A stretch of 64,000 bases of DNA, taken from NCBI GenBank assembly GCA_023053545.1, contig JAKZAN010000054.1:62001-126000 (forward strand), read 5' to 3'. The translations under genes were made by a program, and so were the position numbers. Shown piece by piece: positions 1-8,667 of this stretch (its first letter is position 1; the number at the start of each line of letters is the position of its first letter). Source of the DNA: Lepidurus packardi (taxonomy: Eukaryota; Arthropoda; Branchiopoda; Notostraca; Triopsidae). The notes under the pieces are model-generated. The model was not told where the DNA came from. It worked only from the letters and a program-made list of their open reading frames with translations, and made no database searches.

Positions 1-1283
1 ACGAAGTAATTCTTCTTACCGCGCTGAAGCAATACAAACTGATTATTGATCAGATTTTTGTTGTTCAAAATAAATTCTTCTGTAACTTTTTCCCGATTCA
101 CAGCGATTGAATTTTCTGCTAATGCTCGTCGAGCTTCGCCGTTCGACTTTAGAAAGCCTGTTTTTTCGTTTAGTAAAGTCACAATATCAATGCCGTGATC
201 CATCTCCGCGCTGGTAATTTGCGCTTGCGGTACGCCTTCAAAAATATCTAAAAATGTCGACTCATCCAGTTGCTGCAAATCAGCTTCTGTTGCATTTCCG
301 AATAAAATTCCTGAGGCCGCAACAGCTTTGTCTAATTCACTTTGCCCATGAACAAAGACAGTTACTTCGGTAGCTAACCTCTTTTGCAAAATTCTTAAAT
401 GCGGTGCTTCTAAATGCTGTGCAATTAAATCATTGATTGTTGGCTCGTCCAGAAATGTAAAAATTTTAATGTATTTTTCCGCATCAATATCAGTAGTATT
501 TAACCAAAACTGGTAGAATTTATAAACCGATGTTTTATCGGCGTCAAGCCAAATATTTCCGCCTTCAGATTTGCCAAATTTCGAACCATCTGCTTTCGTG
601 ATCAATGGTGTCGTAAGTGCATAGGCTTTTGCTTCAGAATTCGGATTCATTCTCCGCACTAATTCGGTTCCTGTAGTAATATTGCCCCATTGGTCTGAAC
701 CACCCATCTGCAATAAGCAGTTGTAATGTTTGTGTAAGTGATAAAAATCGTATCCTTGTATTAACTGATAGGTAAATTCGGTAAACGACATCCCTTCGCC
801 CTCCCCGGACAGACGTTTTTTGACAGAATCCTTTGCCATCATATAATTCACAGTAATTCGCTTTCCAACTTCTCTTGCAAAATCAATAAAACTAAATGAC
901 TTCATCCAGTCGTAGTTGTTTACAAGTATTGGAGCGTTTTCTGCTGTCGATGTAAAGTCTAAAAACCGAGATAAAACACGCTTAATGCCAGCTACATTTT
1001 TTGCTAAAGTTTCTTCATTAAGTAGGTTTCGCTCGTCTGATTTCCCAGACGGATCTCCAATCATGCCAGTTGCGCCGCCAACCAAAGCAATGGGTTGATG
1101 GCCAAAACGCTGCAGATGAACCAATAATATTATCTGGACCATACTTCCGATGTGTAGCGAATCTGCGGTGGGGTCAAAGCCAATATAAGATGCGGTTGCC
1201 TCCTTGAGTAGTTGCTCTTCGGTTCCTGGCATGGCGTCATGGTATAATCCTCTCCAACGTAATTCTGCTACTAAATTCTTCAT
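1..1283 (-). CDS. tyrS: Tyrosyl-tRNA synthetase (3' end outside window)
   Basis: Charges tRNA-Tyr with tyrosine in the cytoplasm; a class I aminoacyl-tRNA synthetase. The minus-strand reading frame is open from the ATG at 1283 to the window edge, giving 427 codons, so only a few C-terminal residues are probably missing. The class I signature reads HIGS at residues 44-47, and the KMSKS-equivalent loop reads KFGKS at 235-239, followed by EGGNIWLD; both are typical of bacterial TyrRS. The distal part matches the C-terminal S4 RNA-binding region. A TATCTTTG promoter box lies 18 nt upstream. The gene is divergent from the epimerase at 1382. Identity is firm; only the 3' boundary is unknown. Confidence 0.96.
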   Translation of the reverse strand, partial: MKNLVAELRWRGLYHDAMPGTEEQLLKEATASYIGFDPTADSLHIGSMVQIILLVHLQRFGHQPIALVGGATGMIGDPSGKSDERNLLNEETLAKNVAGIKRVLSRFLDFTSTAENAPILVNNYDWMKSFSFIDFAREVGKRITVNYMMAKDSVKKRLSGEGEGMSFTEFTYQLIQGYDFYHLHKHYNCLLQMGGSDQWGNITTGTELVRRMNPNSEAKAYALTTPLITKADGSKFGKSEGGNIWLDADKTSVYKFYQFWLNTTDIDAEKYIKIFTFLDEPTINDLIAQHLEAPHLRILQKRLATEVTVFVHGQSELDKAVAASGILFGNATEADLQQLDESTFLDIFEGVPQAQITSAEMDHGIDIVTLLNEKTGFLKSNGEARRALAENSIAVNREKVTEEFILNNKNLINNQFVLLQRGKKNYF

Positions 1284-1300
1284 TGTCCTAATAATTTCGA

Positions 1301-1308
1301 CAAAGATA
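1301..1308 (-). promoter_or_regulatory. tyrS promoter, -7 box
   Basis: TATCTTTG on the minus strand fits the Bacteroidota -7 consensus TAnnTTTG. Its last G is 18 nt from the tyrS ATG, implying a leader of roughly 10-14 nt. Confidence 0.6.
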
Positions 1309-1369
1309 ACTTAAATGAGCAATTTAAAAAAGACGATGCTGTTCACGGCTAATAAAATATGAGAATCGC

Positions 1370-1377
1370 TACCTTTG
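1370..1377 (+). promoter_or_regulatory. Epimerase promoter, -7 box (leaderless spacing)
   Basis: TACCTTTG fits TAnnTTTG. Its last G is only 5 nt before the A of the ATG at 1382, so transcription should start at or next to the start codon. Confidence 0.6.
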
Positions 1378-1381
1378 TGAT

Positions 1382-2359
1382 ATGATACTAGTAACAGGAG
1401 GAACCGGGCTCGTGGGTGCACATCTACTTTTGCATTTGTCTGAGCAAGGCGTAGCGGTAAGGTCTATTTACCGCGAAAGGCTTCGTATTCAAGAAACAAG
1501 AAAACTTTACGAATTTTACGGGAAAGAGAAATTGTTCGATTCTGTCGAATGGATTGAAGCGGACATTACCGACATTCCATCTTTAGAAATTGCTTTTGAA
1601 GGCATATCGCAAGTATATCATTGCGCAGCATTGGTTTCTTTTGATCCTGCTGATGAAGATAAACTAAGGAAAATAAACATCGAAGGCACTGCTAATATTG
1701 TGAATCTTTGTTTGCATTTCGGTATTTCAAAGATTTGTCATGTAAGTTCGATCGCAGCATTAGGCGATATAAGGGAACACGAACTCATGGTCAGTGAAGA
1801 GACCGAGTGGAATCCCGAGTCGCTTCATTCTGACTATGCCATTTCCAAGTATGGCGCCGAAATGGAAATTTGGCGCGGATATCAAGAAGGACTACAAGCT
1901 ATAATTGTTAATCCTGGTGTGATCTTTGGCCCGTTATTTAGACAAAGAGGAAGCGGGCAGCTGTTTACGAATGTTCAAAATGGCCTAAGTTTTTATACAA
2001 AAGGAGCCACTGGATTTGTATGGGTTTCTGACGTTGTTCGAGCAATGACCTTGTTAATGGATAGTGAAGTGTCTGGCGAGCGGTATGTGCTTGTTGCCGA
2101 AAATTTAAAGTATGAGCAGGTGCTGCAGATGATTGCGAATGCATTGCACGTGAAAGCACCGGCCAAATATGCAAGCCCTCTACTAACAAATATTGCATGT
2201 CACTTTGATTGGGCTTTATCGGTCTTTCGGAAAAGACGCCTTTCACGAGCCTTAGTCAGATCAATGCACTCGACCACTTTTTATAACTCAGAAAAAATCA
2301 AAACTGCATTGAATTTTAAGTTCGAATCAATAGAGTCAACAATTCAAAAAAGCGTTTAA
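1382..2359 (+). CDS. NAD-dependent epimerase/dehydratase family protein (extended SDR)
   Basis: A 325-residue extended short-chain dehydrogenase/reductase. The N-terminal Rossmann fold shows GGTGLVG at residues 6-12, and the catalytic Tyr-Lys pair is Y152-x3-K156 (YAISK). HVSSIAALG just before it supplies the usual serine-bearing strand. Proteins of this type reduce or epimerise nucleotide sugars or related carbonyl compounds; the substrate cannot be read from the sequence. The gene stands alone between divergent tyrS and convergent DUF4296, and its last 4 nt overlap the stop of the latter. The ATG lies 5 nt after a -7 box, suggesting a leaderless transcript. Family assignment is firm, substrate open. 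Confidence 0.9.
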   Translation: MILVTGGTGLVGAHLLLHLSEQGVAVRSIYRERLRIQETRKLYEFYGKEKLFDSVEWIEADITDIPSLEIAFEGISQVYHCAALVSFDPADEDKLRKINIEGTANIVNLCLHFGISKICHVSSIAALGDIREHELMVSEETEWNPESLHSDYAISKYGAEMEIWRGYQEGLQAIIVNPGVIFGPLFRQRGSGQLFTNVQNGLSFYTKGATGFVWVSDVVRAMTLLMDSEVSGERYVLVAENLKYEQVLQMIANALHVKAPAKYASPLLTNIACHFDWALSVFRKRRLSRALVRSMHSTTFYNSEKIKTALNFKFESIESTIQKSV

Positions 2360-2763
2360 TTCTCTGGCGCTTCGATTGTGGGAAGGTTTCGAGCTTTGCC
2401 AGTTGTCAAAGAATCGCTTTTGGCCAATTCCTGATCTGCAGCCTGTTTTTCGGTCATGACTTTATTCAAAACCTCCTCGTACATTTTTTTATAATGCTCC
2501 GTATCTGCCGCGTAGTATTTGTTGCTTTGTACAAATTGCAAGCTGTCGATCTTGTATTTCTCGTATATATAGGTTCGAGGGTTGAGATTATGTGTGGCTA
2601 AGGTTAACGGTTTTTGTGTTTTTATAGCATCTAAAACGGCCATATCACTCAAAATAGCAATCATGGTCTTTTCGTCAATTAATCGCTTCGGCTTCTCGAC
2701 TGCTGCTTCCGAACAAGAAAACAGCAGCATAATTGCGGCATAAATGCTAAGTAACTTTTTCAT
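2356..2763 (-). CDS. DUF4296 domain-containing lipoprotein
   Basis: A 135-residue small lipoprotein. The start chosen is the ATG at 2763 (MKKLLSIYAA), because it opens directly into a signal peptide and avoids overlap with the dihydroorotase stop at 2765; an upstream in-frame start would add ten non-signal residues. The lipobox is LLFSC. The mature part has the DUF4296 pattern: an early stretch MIAILSDMAVLDA, then a charged helical segment with HYKKMYEEVL. Its function is unknown; it is expected on the periplasmic face of a membrane. It is 1 nt behind dihydroorotase and almost certainly cotranscribed, an arrangement that I recall as common in flavobacteria. The stop overlaps the convergent epimerase by 4 nt. 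Confidence 0.82.
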   Translation of the reverse strand: MKKLLSIYAAIMLLFSCSEAAVEKPKRLIDEKTMIAILSDMAVLDAIKTQKPLTLATHNLNPRTYIYEKYKIDSLQFVQSNKYYAADTEHYKKMYEEVLNKVMTEKQAADQELAKSDSLTTGKARNLPTIEAPEN

Positions 2764-2764
2764 A

Positions 2765-4105
2765 TTATCGATTAAATAGAAGTCGTTGACCAACTTTTTT
2801 CTCTTTCACTTTATTGTTTTGATAGATCAATTCGCCATTCACAATGGTGTGGGTAACCCTCGACTTGAAATTGTAGCCTTCAAATGGCGACCAACCGCTT
2901 TTATACAGGATATTCTCAGGCAATACGTTCCAAGGTAGTCCTGGATTAACAATTACTAAATCGGCAAAGAATCCCTCCTTAATAAACCCACGGCGGTCAA
3001 TCTGAAACAATTTTGCCGGATTGTGACACATCTTTTCTACGATTTTTTCCACAGATATTTGCCCTTTGTGGTAGGCCTCAAACATTGCTACTACGGCGTG
3101 TTGAACCAACGGCCCTCCAGACGGCGCTTCCGAATACTTTTTGCTTTTTTCCTCAAGTGTATGTGGCGCATGGTCAGTTGCAATCACGTCGATTCTGTCG
3201 TCCAGTAATGCTTCCCATAGTGCTGCGCGGTCCGCAGTGGTTTTTACGGCAGGGTTCCACTTAATTAAATTTCCTTTTGTTTTGTAGTCTTCATCCGAAA
3301 ACCAAAGGTGGTGAATGCATACTTCGGCGGTGATTTTCTTTTTTTCAAGCGGAATTTTATTTGTGAATAAAGAAAGTTCTTTTGCAGTCGAAATGTGAAA
3401 AATATGAAGTCTCGCGCCTGTCTTCTTCGCCAACGCAACCGCCTTTGAAGAAGATAAATAGCACGCCTCGGTGCTTCTTATAATAGGATGACACTCAACG
3501 GGAATGTCATCTCCGTATAGTTCTTTGTGTTCTGCAAGATTATTCGCGATCGTTTCTTCGTCTTCACAATGAACTGCTATTAGCGTTGGTGCATGCAAGA
3601 AAATTTGTTCCAAGGCCGCTTCGTTGTCAACCAGCATATTTCCTGTAGATGAACCTAAGAAGATTTTAATACCAGCAACATTTCGCGGGTTTGTCTTTTT
3701 AATTTCTTCTAAGTTATTGTTTGTTGCGCCCATCATAAACGAGTAGTTCACATATGACTTTTCCGCTGCGATTTGGTATTTTTCCTCTAAGATTTCTTGC
3801 GTTACAGCGTTTGGAACGGTGTTAGGCTGTTCAATAAACGACGTAATTCCGCCTGCTGCTGCTGCCCGCGATTCAGATTCAATGTCGCCTTTGTGTGTTA
3901 AACCCGGTTCGCGGAAATGTACCTGATCGTCTATTGCGCCTGGAATTACATAATTACCTTCGGCGTCAATGATTTTACAATCGGATGATTTTGCGCTAAT
4001 TACTGGCGCTATTTCCTTTATTAAATCATCTTCAATTAAAATGTCGCCTTCAAAAATGGCTCCTTCATTTACAATCTTTGCATTTTTGATTAAAATCGTG
4101 TTCAT
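2765..4105 (-). CDS. Dihydroorotase (amidohydrolase superfamily)
   Basis: Predicted to cyclise N-carbamoyl-aspartate to dihydroorotate in de novo pyrimidine synthesis. The 446-residue protein has the amidohydrolase layout: a small beta-sandwich at the N-terminus, PGAIDD then the metal motif, and TDHAPH late in the barrel. In the canonical D-x-H-x-H-x-R motif the first histidine is Q61, while H63 and R65 are kept, followed by EPG. I recall this Gln variant as usual for Bacteroidota dihydroorotases. GGITSFIEQPNT is the substrate-loop region. It is the middle gene of a minus-strand run: glycosyltransferase, then this gene (9 nt gap), then DUF4296. An allantoinase or hydantoinase role is possible but less likely. 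Confidence 0.85.
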   Translation of the reverse strand: MNTILIKNAKIVNEGAIFEGDILIEDDLIKEIAPVISAKSSDCKIIDAEGNYVIPGAIDDQVHFREPGLTHKGDIESESRAAAAGGITSFIEQPNTVPNAVTQEILEEKYQIAAEKSYVNYSFMMGATNNNLEEIKKTNPRNVAGIKIFLGSSTGNMLVDNEAALEQIFLHAPTLIAVHCEDEETIANNLAEHKELYGDDIPVECHPIIRSTEACYLSSSKAVALAKKTGARLHIFHISTAKELSLFTNKIPLEKKKITAEVCIHHLWFSDEDYKTKGNLIKWNPAVKTTADRAALWEALLDDRIDVIATDHAPHTLEEKSKKYSEAPSGGPLVQHAVVAMFEAYHKGQISVEKIVEKMCHNPAKLFQIDRRGFIKEGFFADLVIVNPGLPWNVLPENILYKSGWSPFEGYNFKSRVTHTIVNGELIYQNNKVKEKKVGQRLLFNR

Positions 4106-4114
4106 GTGGGGTTT

Positions 4115-4840
4115 TTATAAGGTGTTGAATAATTTGCGTATGCGTAGCGAAATGACGCCAAAAACAGCTTCTTTTATGATGGCATTGCTCATTTTTGACT
4201 GCCCTCTAGTTCGCTCTGTGAATATGATGGGTACTTCTATAATTTTAAATGCTTTTGCGTATGCGCGGTATTTCATTTCTATTTGAAATGCATATCCTAT
4301 AAATCGGACGCGGTCAATATTAATAGATCTCAATGTTTCAGCACTATAGCACACAAATCCTGCCGTAGCATCGCGAATTTGCATTCCTGTTATGAACCGC
4401 ACGTATGCTGAAGCGAAATACGACAAAAGTACCCGGTTTAGTGGCCAGTTCACAACATTTACACCCGTGATATAGCGCGAGCCAATAGCCACATCCGCGC
4501 CTTGAAGTGTGCAAGCGTTGTATAGCTTTACCAGGTCTTTGGGGTTGTGCGAAAAATCGGCATCCATTTCAAATACAAACTCATACGAACGTTCCAAAGC
4601 CCATCGAAAACCGTGAACGTAAGCCGTCCCGAGACCCGACTTCTTGTGCCGACTTTCTAAAAAAAGCCTTTCGGGAAATTCAACCATAAGCGCCATTACA
4701 GCCGCAGCTGTTCCGTCAGGAGAATTGTCATCAATAATTAGTACATGAAAATTTTTTTGCAAGGAAAAAACTTTGCGAATAATCGGGCAGATGTTTTCAA
4801 TCTCATTATAGGTGGGGATGATCACGATGCTGTCGCTCAT
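4115..4840 (-). CDS. Polyprenol monophosphomannose synthase (GT2 family)
   Basis: Family 2 glycosyltransferase of the DPM1 type, expected to move mannose from GDP-mannose to a polyprenyl phosphate at the inner face of the cytoplasmic membrane. The ATG at 4840 is preferred over an upstream TTG at 4861, because the latter lies inside the promoter box and homologs begin at MSDSIVIIPTYNE. The motifs PTYNE, DDNSPDGT and DADFSHNP (the metal-binding DxD region) are in order. There is no C-terminal membrane anchor, so it is the single-domain form of about 241 residues. It is first in a probable operon with dihydroorotase and the DUF4296 lipoprotein. Confidence 0.88.
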   Translation of the reverse strand: MSDSIVIIPTYNEIENICPIIRKVFSLQKNFHVLIIDDNSPDGTAAAVMALMVEFPERLFLESRHKKSGLGTAYVHGFRWALERSYEFVFEMDADFSHNPKDLVKLYNACTLQGADVAIGSRYITGVNVVNWPLNRVLLSYFASAYVRFITGMQIRDATAGFVCYSAETLRSINIDRVRFIGYAFQIEMKYRAYAKAFKIIEVPIIFTERTRGQSKMSNAIIKEAVFGVISLRIRKLFNTL

Positions 4841-4858
4841 GTACACTTTTGTTTTTTG

Positions 4859-4886
4859 CAAAAATAACGCATTTGCACTATTCCAA
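4859..4886 (-). promoter_or_regulatory. Promoter of the mannosyltransferase operon
   Basis: Minus strand: TTG (4884-4886), 17-nt spacer, TATTTTTG (4859-4866). This fits the flavobacterial TTG / TAnnTTTG pattern, and the box ends 19 nt before the ATG at 4840. Confidence 0.65.
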
Positions 4887-4976
4887 TCAAATTAAAATGA
4901 TAATAATTATATATGGCTCATAAAGACATGCTTCAAAAAATTTAGGTTGACTAGAATCTAACGGCCTAAAAATCGC

Positions 4977-4984
4977 TATTTTTG
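4977..4984 (+). promoter_or_regulatory. DUF4271 promoter, -7 box (leaderless spacing)
   Basis: TATTTTTG whose final G is 5 nt before the ATG at 4989. Either the mRNA is leaderless, or translation begins at the second ATG (4998), 14 nt from the box. Confidence 0.6.
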
Positions 4985-4988
4985 CCAA

Positions 4989-5654
4989 ATGATTAACATG
5001 CTTTTAAACACCAGAATCATTGCAGAAAAAGACTGGGCTACGATATTATTCGTGCTTTGCTTTGCCTTAATTGCAGTGGTCCGAATCAGTTTTGAAAAGC
5101 GGTTTTCCGAATTTCTAAAACTTGCTGTGTCCGATAAATACATCAAGATATATCGCGATCCTAGTTATATGATGAGCGGTTTTACGATTTTGTTATTTCT
5201 AATCCAAGTTATTTCACTATCGTTTTTTATATTATTAACGCTTAGCCATTTTGGTTATGCAGTAAAAACTGACTGGGTACTTTATATTAGGATCTTTACA
5301 TTACTTTTTACTTTTATCTTGTCCCGGTTCTTGATCGACAAAATAATTGCTGTTTCTTTTAATATTGAAGAAGCTGTAGAGCAGTTTAATTTGAGTAAGG
5401 TTAGCTATCGAACATATATTGCACTCGCGTTACTGCCGCTCAATATAATTCTGTTTTATAGCAAACGTTCGCCAGAATTGGTGTTTTTTGTGTTTATTAT
5501 TGCAGTATTGATAATGAACGTATTAACTTATATCTTCTCATTAAAGAATTATCAAAATTTCATTGCAGGTAAGTTGTTTTATTTTATTTTGTATCTTTGC
5601 GCACTTGAAATAGCACCATACTACTTTATGTATTATTGGTTTACGAAAGGTTAG
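4989..5654 (+). CDS. DUF4271 domain-containing membrane protein
   Basis: A 221-residue integral membrane protein. Hydrophobic stretches at about residues 17-33, 62-88, 100-117, 140-156, 165-185 and 195-215 suggest six or so membrane helices. No catalytic motif is apparent and the function of the family is unknown. It is followed by the HemD-like gene with a 17-nt gap, which implies cotranscription; I recall the DUF4271-hemD pairing as common in flavobacteria. The start could be the ATG at 4989, which would be leaderless, or the in-frame ATG at 4998. Confidence 0.82.
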   Translation: MINMLLNTRIIAEKDWATILFVLCFALIAVVRISFEKRFSEFLKLAVSDKYIKIYRDPSYMMSGFTILLFLIQVISLSFFILLTLSHFGYAVKTDWVLYIRIFTLLFTFILSRFLIDKIIAVSFNIEEAVEQFNLSKVSYRTYIALALLPLNIILFYSKRSPELVFFVFIIAVLIMNVLTYIFSLKNYQNFIAGKLFYFILYLCALEIAPYYFMYYWFTKG

Positions 5655-5671
5655 TAAATACAAGGCAAAAT

Positions 5672-6430
5672 ATGAAAGTGAAAACAATTTTGGTCTCGCA
5701 ACCAGAACCTAAAGTAGAGAATTCTCCATACTTCGACTTGCAGCAAAAACATAAGGTGAAAATTGATTTCAGACCGTTTATTCATGTAGAAGGCGTAAGC
5801 GCAAAAGATATTCGACTGCAAAAAATAGATATCGGAAATTATTCAGCGATAATACTAACTAGTAAAAACGCGGTTGATCACTTTTTTAGAGTGGCAGAGG
5901 AGATGCGCTACAAAATTCCAGAGGGCTTGAAATATTTTTGTCAGTCCGAAGCAATTGCATATTATCTTCAAAAATATGTTGTTTACAGGAAACGACGAAT
6001 ATATGTGGGTTTGAAAGACTTTGCAGATATGTCAACTCTAATCAAAAAGTATAAAGACGAAAAGTTTCTATTGCCAGCATCTGATGTGCTCAACGTTGAG
6101 GCACCAATCACACTGAACAATCTAAAAGTAGATTGGACGCAAGCAACGTTCTATAAGACGGTCATGAGTGACTTATCAGATTTAGCAGATGTCTATTATG
6201 ACGTACTTGCTTTTTTTAGTCCAACTGGAATCAAATCTCTTTTTATGAATTTTCCAGATTTTGAGCAAAACAATACACGTATTGCCGTATTTGGAAGCAG
6301 TACGCAGAAAGAAGCGTTAGAGCACGGCTTGCGTGTCGACATCATGGCGCCATCGCCAGAAGCACCGTCGATGACAATGGCACTAGACAAATATATAACC
6401 AAAACAAATAAGGAGTCTAAAGACAAATAA
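5672..6430 (+). CDS. hemD: Uroporphyrinogen-III synthase family protein
   Basis: HemD closes and rearranges hydroxymethylbilane to uroporphyrinogen III in tetrapyrrole synthesis. The protein is 252 residues from the ATG at 5672; a longer reading needs a TTG at 5636 inside the previous gene. It shows the two-lobed HemD pattern, with ILTSKNAVDHFF in the first lobe and FFSPTGIKSLF plus IAVFGSSTQKEALEHG in the second. This family is very divergent and has few invariant catalytic residues, so the assignment rests on those segments and length. It ends just before a bidirectional terminator shared with pckA. Confidence 0.85.
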   Translation: MKVKTILVSQPEPKVENSPYFDLQQKHKVKIDFRPFIHVEGVSAKDIRLQKIDIGNYSAIILTSKNAVDHFFRVAEEMRYKIPEGLKYFCQSEAIAYYLQKYVVYRKRRIYVGLKDFADMSTLIKKYKDEKFLLPASDVLNVEAPITLNNLKVDWTQATFYKTVMSDLSDLADVYYDVLAFFSPTGIKSLFMNFPDFEQNNTRIAVFGSSTQKEALEHGLRVDIMAPSPEAPSMTMALDKYITKTNKESKDK

Positions 6431-6451
6431 TTTGTTCTATTGTATTCAATA

Positions 6452-6486
6452 AAAAAGAGCTGTCCACATTGTGAACAGCTCTTTTT
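6452..6486. terminator. Bidirectional terminator between hemD and pckA
   Basis: Perfect 12-bp stem AAAAAGAGCTGT / ACAGCTCTTTTT around an 11-nt loop. It has U-tracts on both strands and sits between two convergent genes. Confidence 0.9.
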
Positions 6487-6505
6487 AGTTTGAATTAATA
6501 ATTCT

Positions 6506-8107
6506 TTATCCTTGTGGTGCTCCTGCCATTATTTCAGCATTTGCAAATTCTTCAAATTTCGCAAAGTTATCGCGGAATTTTTGCGCCAATTCTTTGGCCT
6601 TCGCATCATATAGGTCTTTGTCGTCCCATGTGTTTCGTGGGTTCAAAATTTCTGCTGGTACGTTAGGGCATGATTGTGGTTTTGCAATGCCAAAAACCGC
6701 ATGATCTTTATATTCAACGTTATCCAACTCCCCGTTCAAAGCCGCTGTAATCATAGCTCGGGTATATTTTAATTTCATCCTGCTTCCAACGCCGTAAGGA
6801 CCTCCTGTCCAACCCGTATTGATTAGCCAAACCTTAACGTCTGCTTCTTGCATTTTCTGGCTCAACATTTCTGCATATTTTGTTGGGTGCAAAGGCATAA
6901 AAGGAGCACCAAAACAGGCCGAAAAATTTGGTTGTGGCTCCGTTACACCTGCTTCTGTTCCTGCTACTTTTGCAGTATACCCAGAAATAAAATGGTAGGC
7001 AGCCTGCCCAGGGGTTAATCTTGAAATTGGAGGCAAAATACCAAATGAATCTGCCGTCAAGAAAAATATATTTTTAGGATTCTGCCCAATGCTTCCAGGC
7101 TGAATATTGTCAATGTGATATATTGGGTAACTTACACGGGTATTTTGTGTAATCGAAATGTCTTCAAAATCTACTTCGGTTGTGCCAGCTTTAAAAACGA
7201 CATTCTCTAAAATAGCCCCGCGCTTAATTGCTCTAAAAATGTCCGGCTCGTTTTCTTCTGTCAAATTAATAACCTTAGCATAACAACCACCTTCAAAGTT
7301 AAATACAGTATTCTCGCTTGTCCAACCATGCTCATCGTCACCAATTAATTTTCGATCCGGATCTGCAGACAACGTAGTCTTTCCAGTCCCAGATAAACCA
7401 AAGAAAATTGCTGTATCGCCATCCGCACCAACGTTTGCACTACAGTGCATTGGCAAGGTGTTTTGGTCCACGGGTAAAATAAAGTTTAATGCAGAAAAAA
7501 TACCTTTCTTCATTTCACCAGTATAGCCAGTACCGCCAATTAATGCAATTTTTCGTGTAAAATCTAAAATCGCAAAGTTTTCTTGTCTAGTTCCATCAAC
7601 TGCTGGATCAGCCTTAAATCCTGGTGCGCAAACCACATGCCAATCCGCTGTAAAATTCTCAAGTTCAGCAGTCTCTGGTCTGAGGAACATGTTGTAGCAA
7701 AATAAATTTGACCACGAATATTCAGTAATAGACCTAACGTTCAAGCGGTATTTGTCATCTGCACAAACATAGCTGTCACGAACAAATACTTCTTTATTCG
7801 AAAGATAATCGGTTACTTTTTTATAAAGTGATTCAAATTGATCTGGTTCGAATGCAATATTCACTTTTCCCCACCAAACTTTATCTTCTGTAATACTATC
7901 GCGAACAATAAATCGATCTTGAGGCGAACGACCAGTAAATTCTCCTGTGTTGATTGCTAAAGCACCGGTCGAAGATTCAATTCCTTGACCAGATTGAATT
8001 GTTATATCATGCAATTCATCCGGCGTCAACTGATAATTAACAGTTGCATTTCGTATTCCCAAATGCTCTAACGAAATCGATTTCGTGGCTAAAGTGTTAC
8101 TATCCAT
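6506..8107 (-). CDS. pckA: Phosphoenolpyruvate carboxykinase (ATP)
   Basis: Converts oxaloacetate and ATP to phosphoenolpyruvate and CO2, the entry step of gluconeogenesis. The 533-residue length is normal for the ATP-dependent family. The P-loop GLSGTGKTTLSADP and the following IGDDEHGW are the diagnostic kinase-1a/2 motifs, and the N-terminal NTGEFTGRSPQDRF is the substrate-binding segment. It is transcribed alone from a TACTTTTG box about 47 nt upstream and ends at the shared terminator at 6452-6486. Confidence 0.97.
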   Translation of the reverse strand: MDSNTLATKSISLEHLGIRNATVNYQLTPDELHDITIQSGQGIESSTGALAINTGEFTGRSPQDRFIVRDSITEDKVWWGKVNIAFEPDQFESLYKKVTDYLSNKEVFVRDSYVCADDKYRLNVRSITEYSWSNLFCYNMFLRPETAELENFTADWHVVCAPGFKADPAVDGTRQENFAILDFTRKIALIGGTGYTGEMKKGIFSALNFILPVDQNTLPMHCSANVGADGDTAIFFGLSGTGKTTLSADPDRKLIGDDEHGWTSENTVFNFEGGCYAKVINLTEENEPDIFRAIKRGAILENVVFKAGTTEVDFEDISITQNTRVSYPIYHIDNIQPGSIGQNPKNIFFLTADSFGILPPISRLTPGQAAYHFISGYTAKVAGTEAGVTEPQPNFSACFGAPFMPLHPTKYAEMLSQKMQEADVKVWLINTGWTGGPYGVGSRMKLKYTRAMITAALNGELDNVEYKDHAVFGIAKPQSCPNVPAEILNPRNTWDDKDLYDAKAKELAQKFRDNFAKFEEFANAEIMAGAPQG

Positions 8108-8153
8108 AAAATTAACTTTAAAATTGTATAAAAGTTGTGTATTGGTTTATAGG

Positions 8154-8161
8154 CAAAAGTA
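8154..8161 (-). promoter_or_regulatory. pckA promoter, -7 box
   Basis: TACTTTTG on the minus strand, ending 47 nt before the ATG at 8107. The leader is longer than for most genes here (about 40 nt), which leaves room for regulation. Confidence 0.5.
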
Positions 8162-8198
8162 AAAATTAAAATTAAGATAACTCTCGAATCGCCTAATT

Positions 8199-8585
8199 TT
8201 ATGATTTTTTACGCATTACGTCGACAAAAATCAGCAGCCATCCGGTAATCAACAGCAGGCCGCCAAGTGGCGTAATAAACCCAATTTGCTTAAAATCCCA
8301 AGCGGTTAAATGGTTGGTGGCCAAACAGTAAATAGACCCCGAAAACAGCACAATACCTAGTGTTAGTAACAAAGAAGCCCGGTTTTTAGCCTTTTCGGAT
8401 ATGCCGCTAACAAAGCCAATGATCAGCAATAAGAAAGCATGATAAAATTGGTATTTTACACCGGTTTCAAAGGTGTTTAATTGTGCTGCATCTAAAACTT
8501 GTTTGAGCGCATGGGCCCCAAATGCACCTAAAATTACAGCGGTCATCCCAAAAAAAGCGCCTACTGCCACTATTTTACGATTCAT
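8199..8585 (-). CDS. DUF423 family membrane protein
   Basis: A 128-residue inner-membrane protein with four predicted helices, at about residues 5-25, 45-62, 70-88 and 97-122. The family signature GAFGAHALK occurs near residue 21 and YQFYHAFLLL follows at about 46. The function of DUF423 (YwdK-like) proteins is unknown. It is a monocistronic gene divergent from the saccharopine-dehydrogenase-like gene, with its own TATTTTTG box. Confidence 0.88.
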   Translation of the reverse strand: MNRKIVAVGAFFGMTAVILGAFGAHALKQVLDAAQLNTFETGVKYQFYHAFLLLIIGFVSGISEKAKNRASLLLTLGIVLFSGSIYCLATNHLTAWDFKQIGFITPLGGLLLITGWLLIFVDVMRKKS

Positions 8586-8603
8586 AATGTTGTTTTATAG
8601 CCA

Positions 8604-8611
8604 CAAAAATA
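8604..8611 (-). promoter_or_regulatory. DUF423 gene promoter, -7 box
   Basis: TATTTTTG on the minus strand, 19 nt from the ATG at 8585. Confidence 0.55.
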
Positions 8612-8642
8612 CACTAAACAGGAATTACATTTTACATTTTAT

Positions 8643-8650
8643 TACATTTG
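8643..8650 (+). promoter_or_regulatory. Saccharopine-dehydrogenase-like gene promoter, -7 box
   Basis: TACATTTG, 18 nt before the ATG at 8668. It faces away from the DUF423 promoter in the same 82-bp gap. Confidence 0.55.
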
Positions 8651-8667
8651 CGGCCTAAGTTTATCCC

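Noticed and set aside
4841..4861. TTG start at 4861 for the mannosyltransferase
   Set aside because: This codon lies inside the TATTTTTG promoter box, so it would be upstream of the transcript; ATG 4840 fits better.
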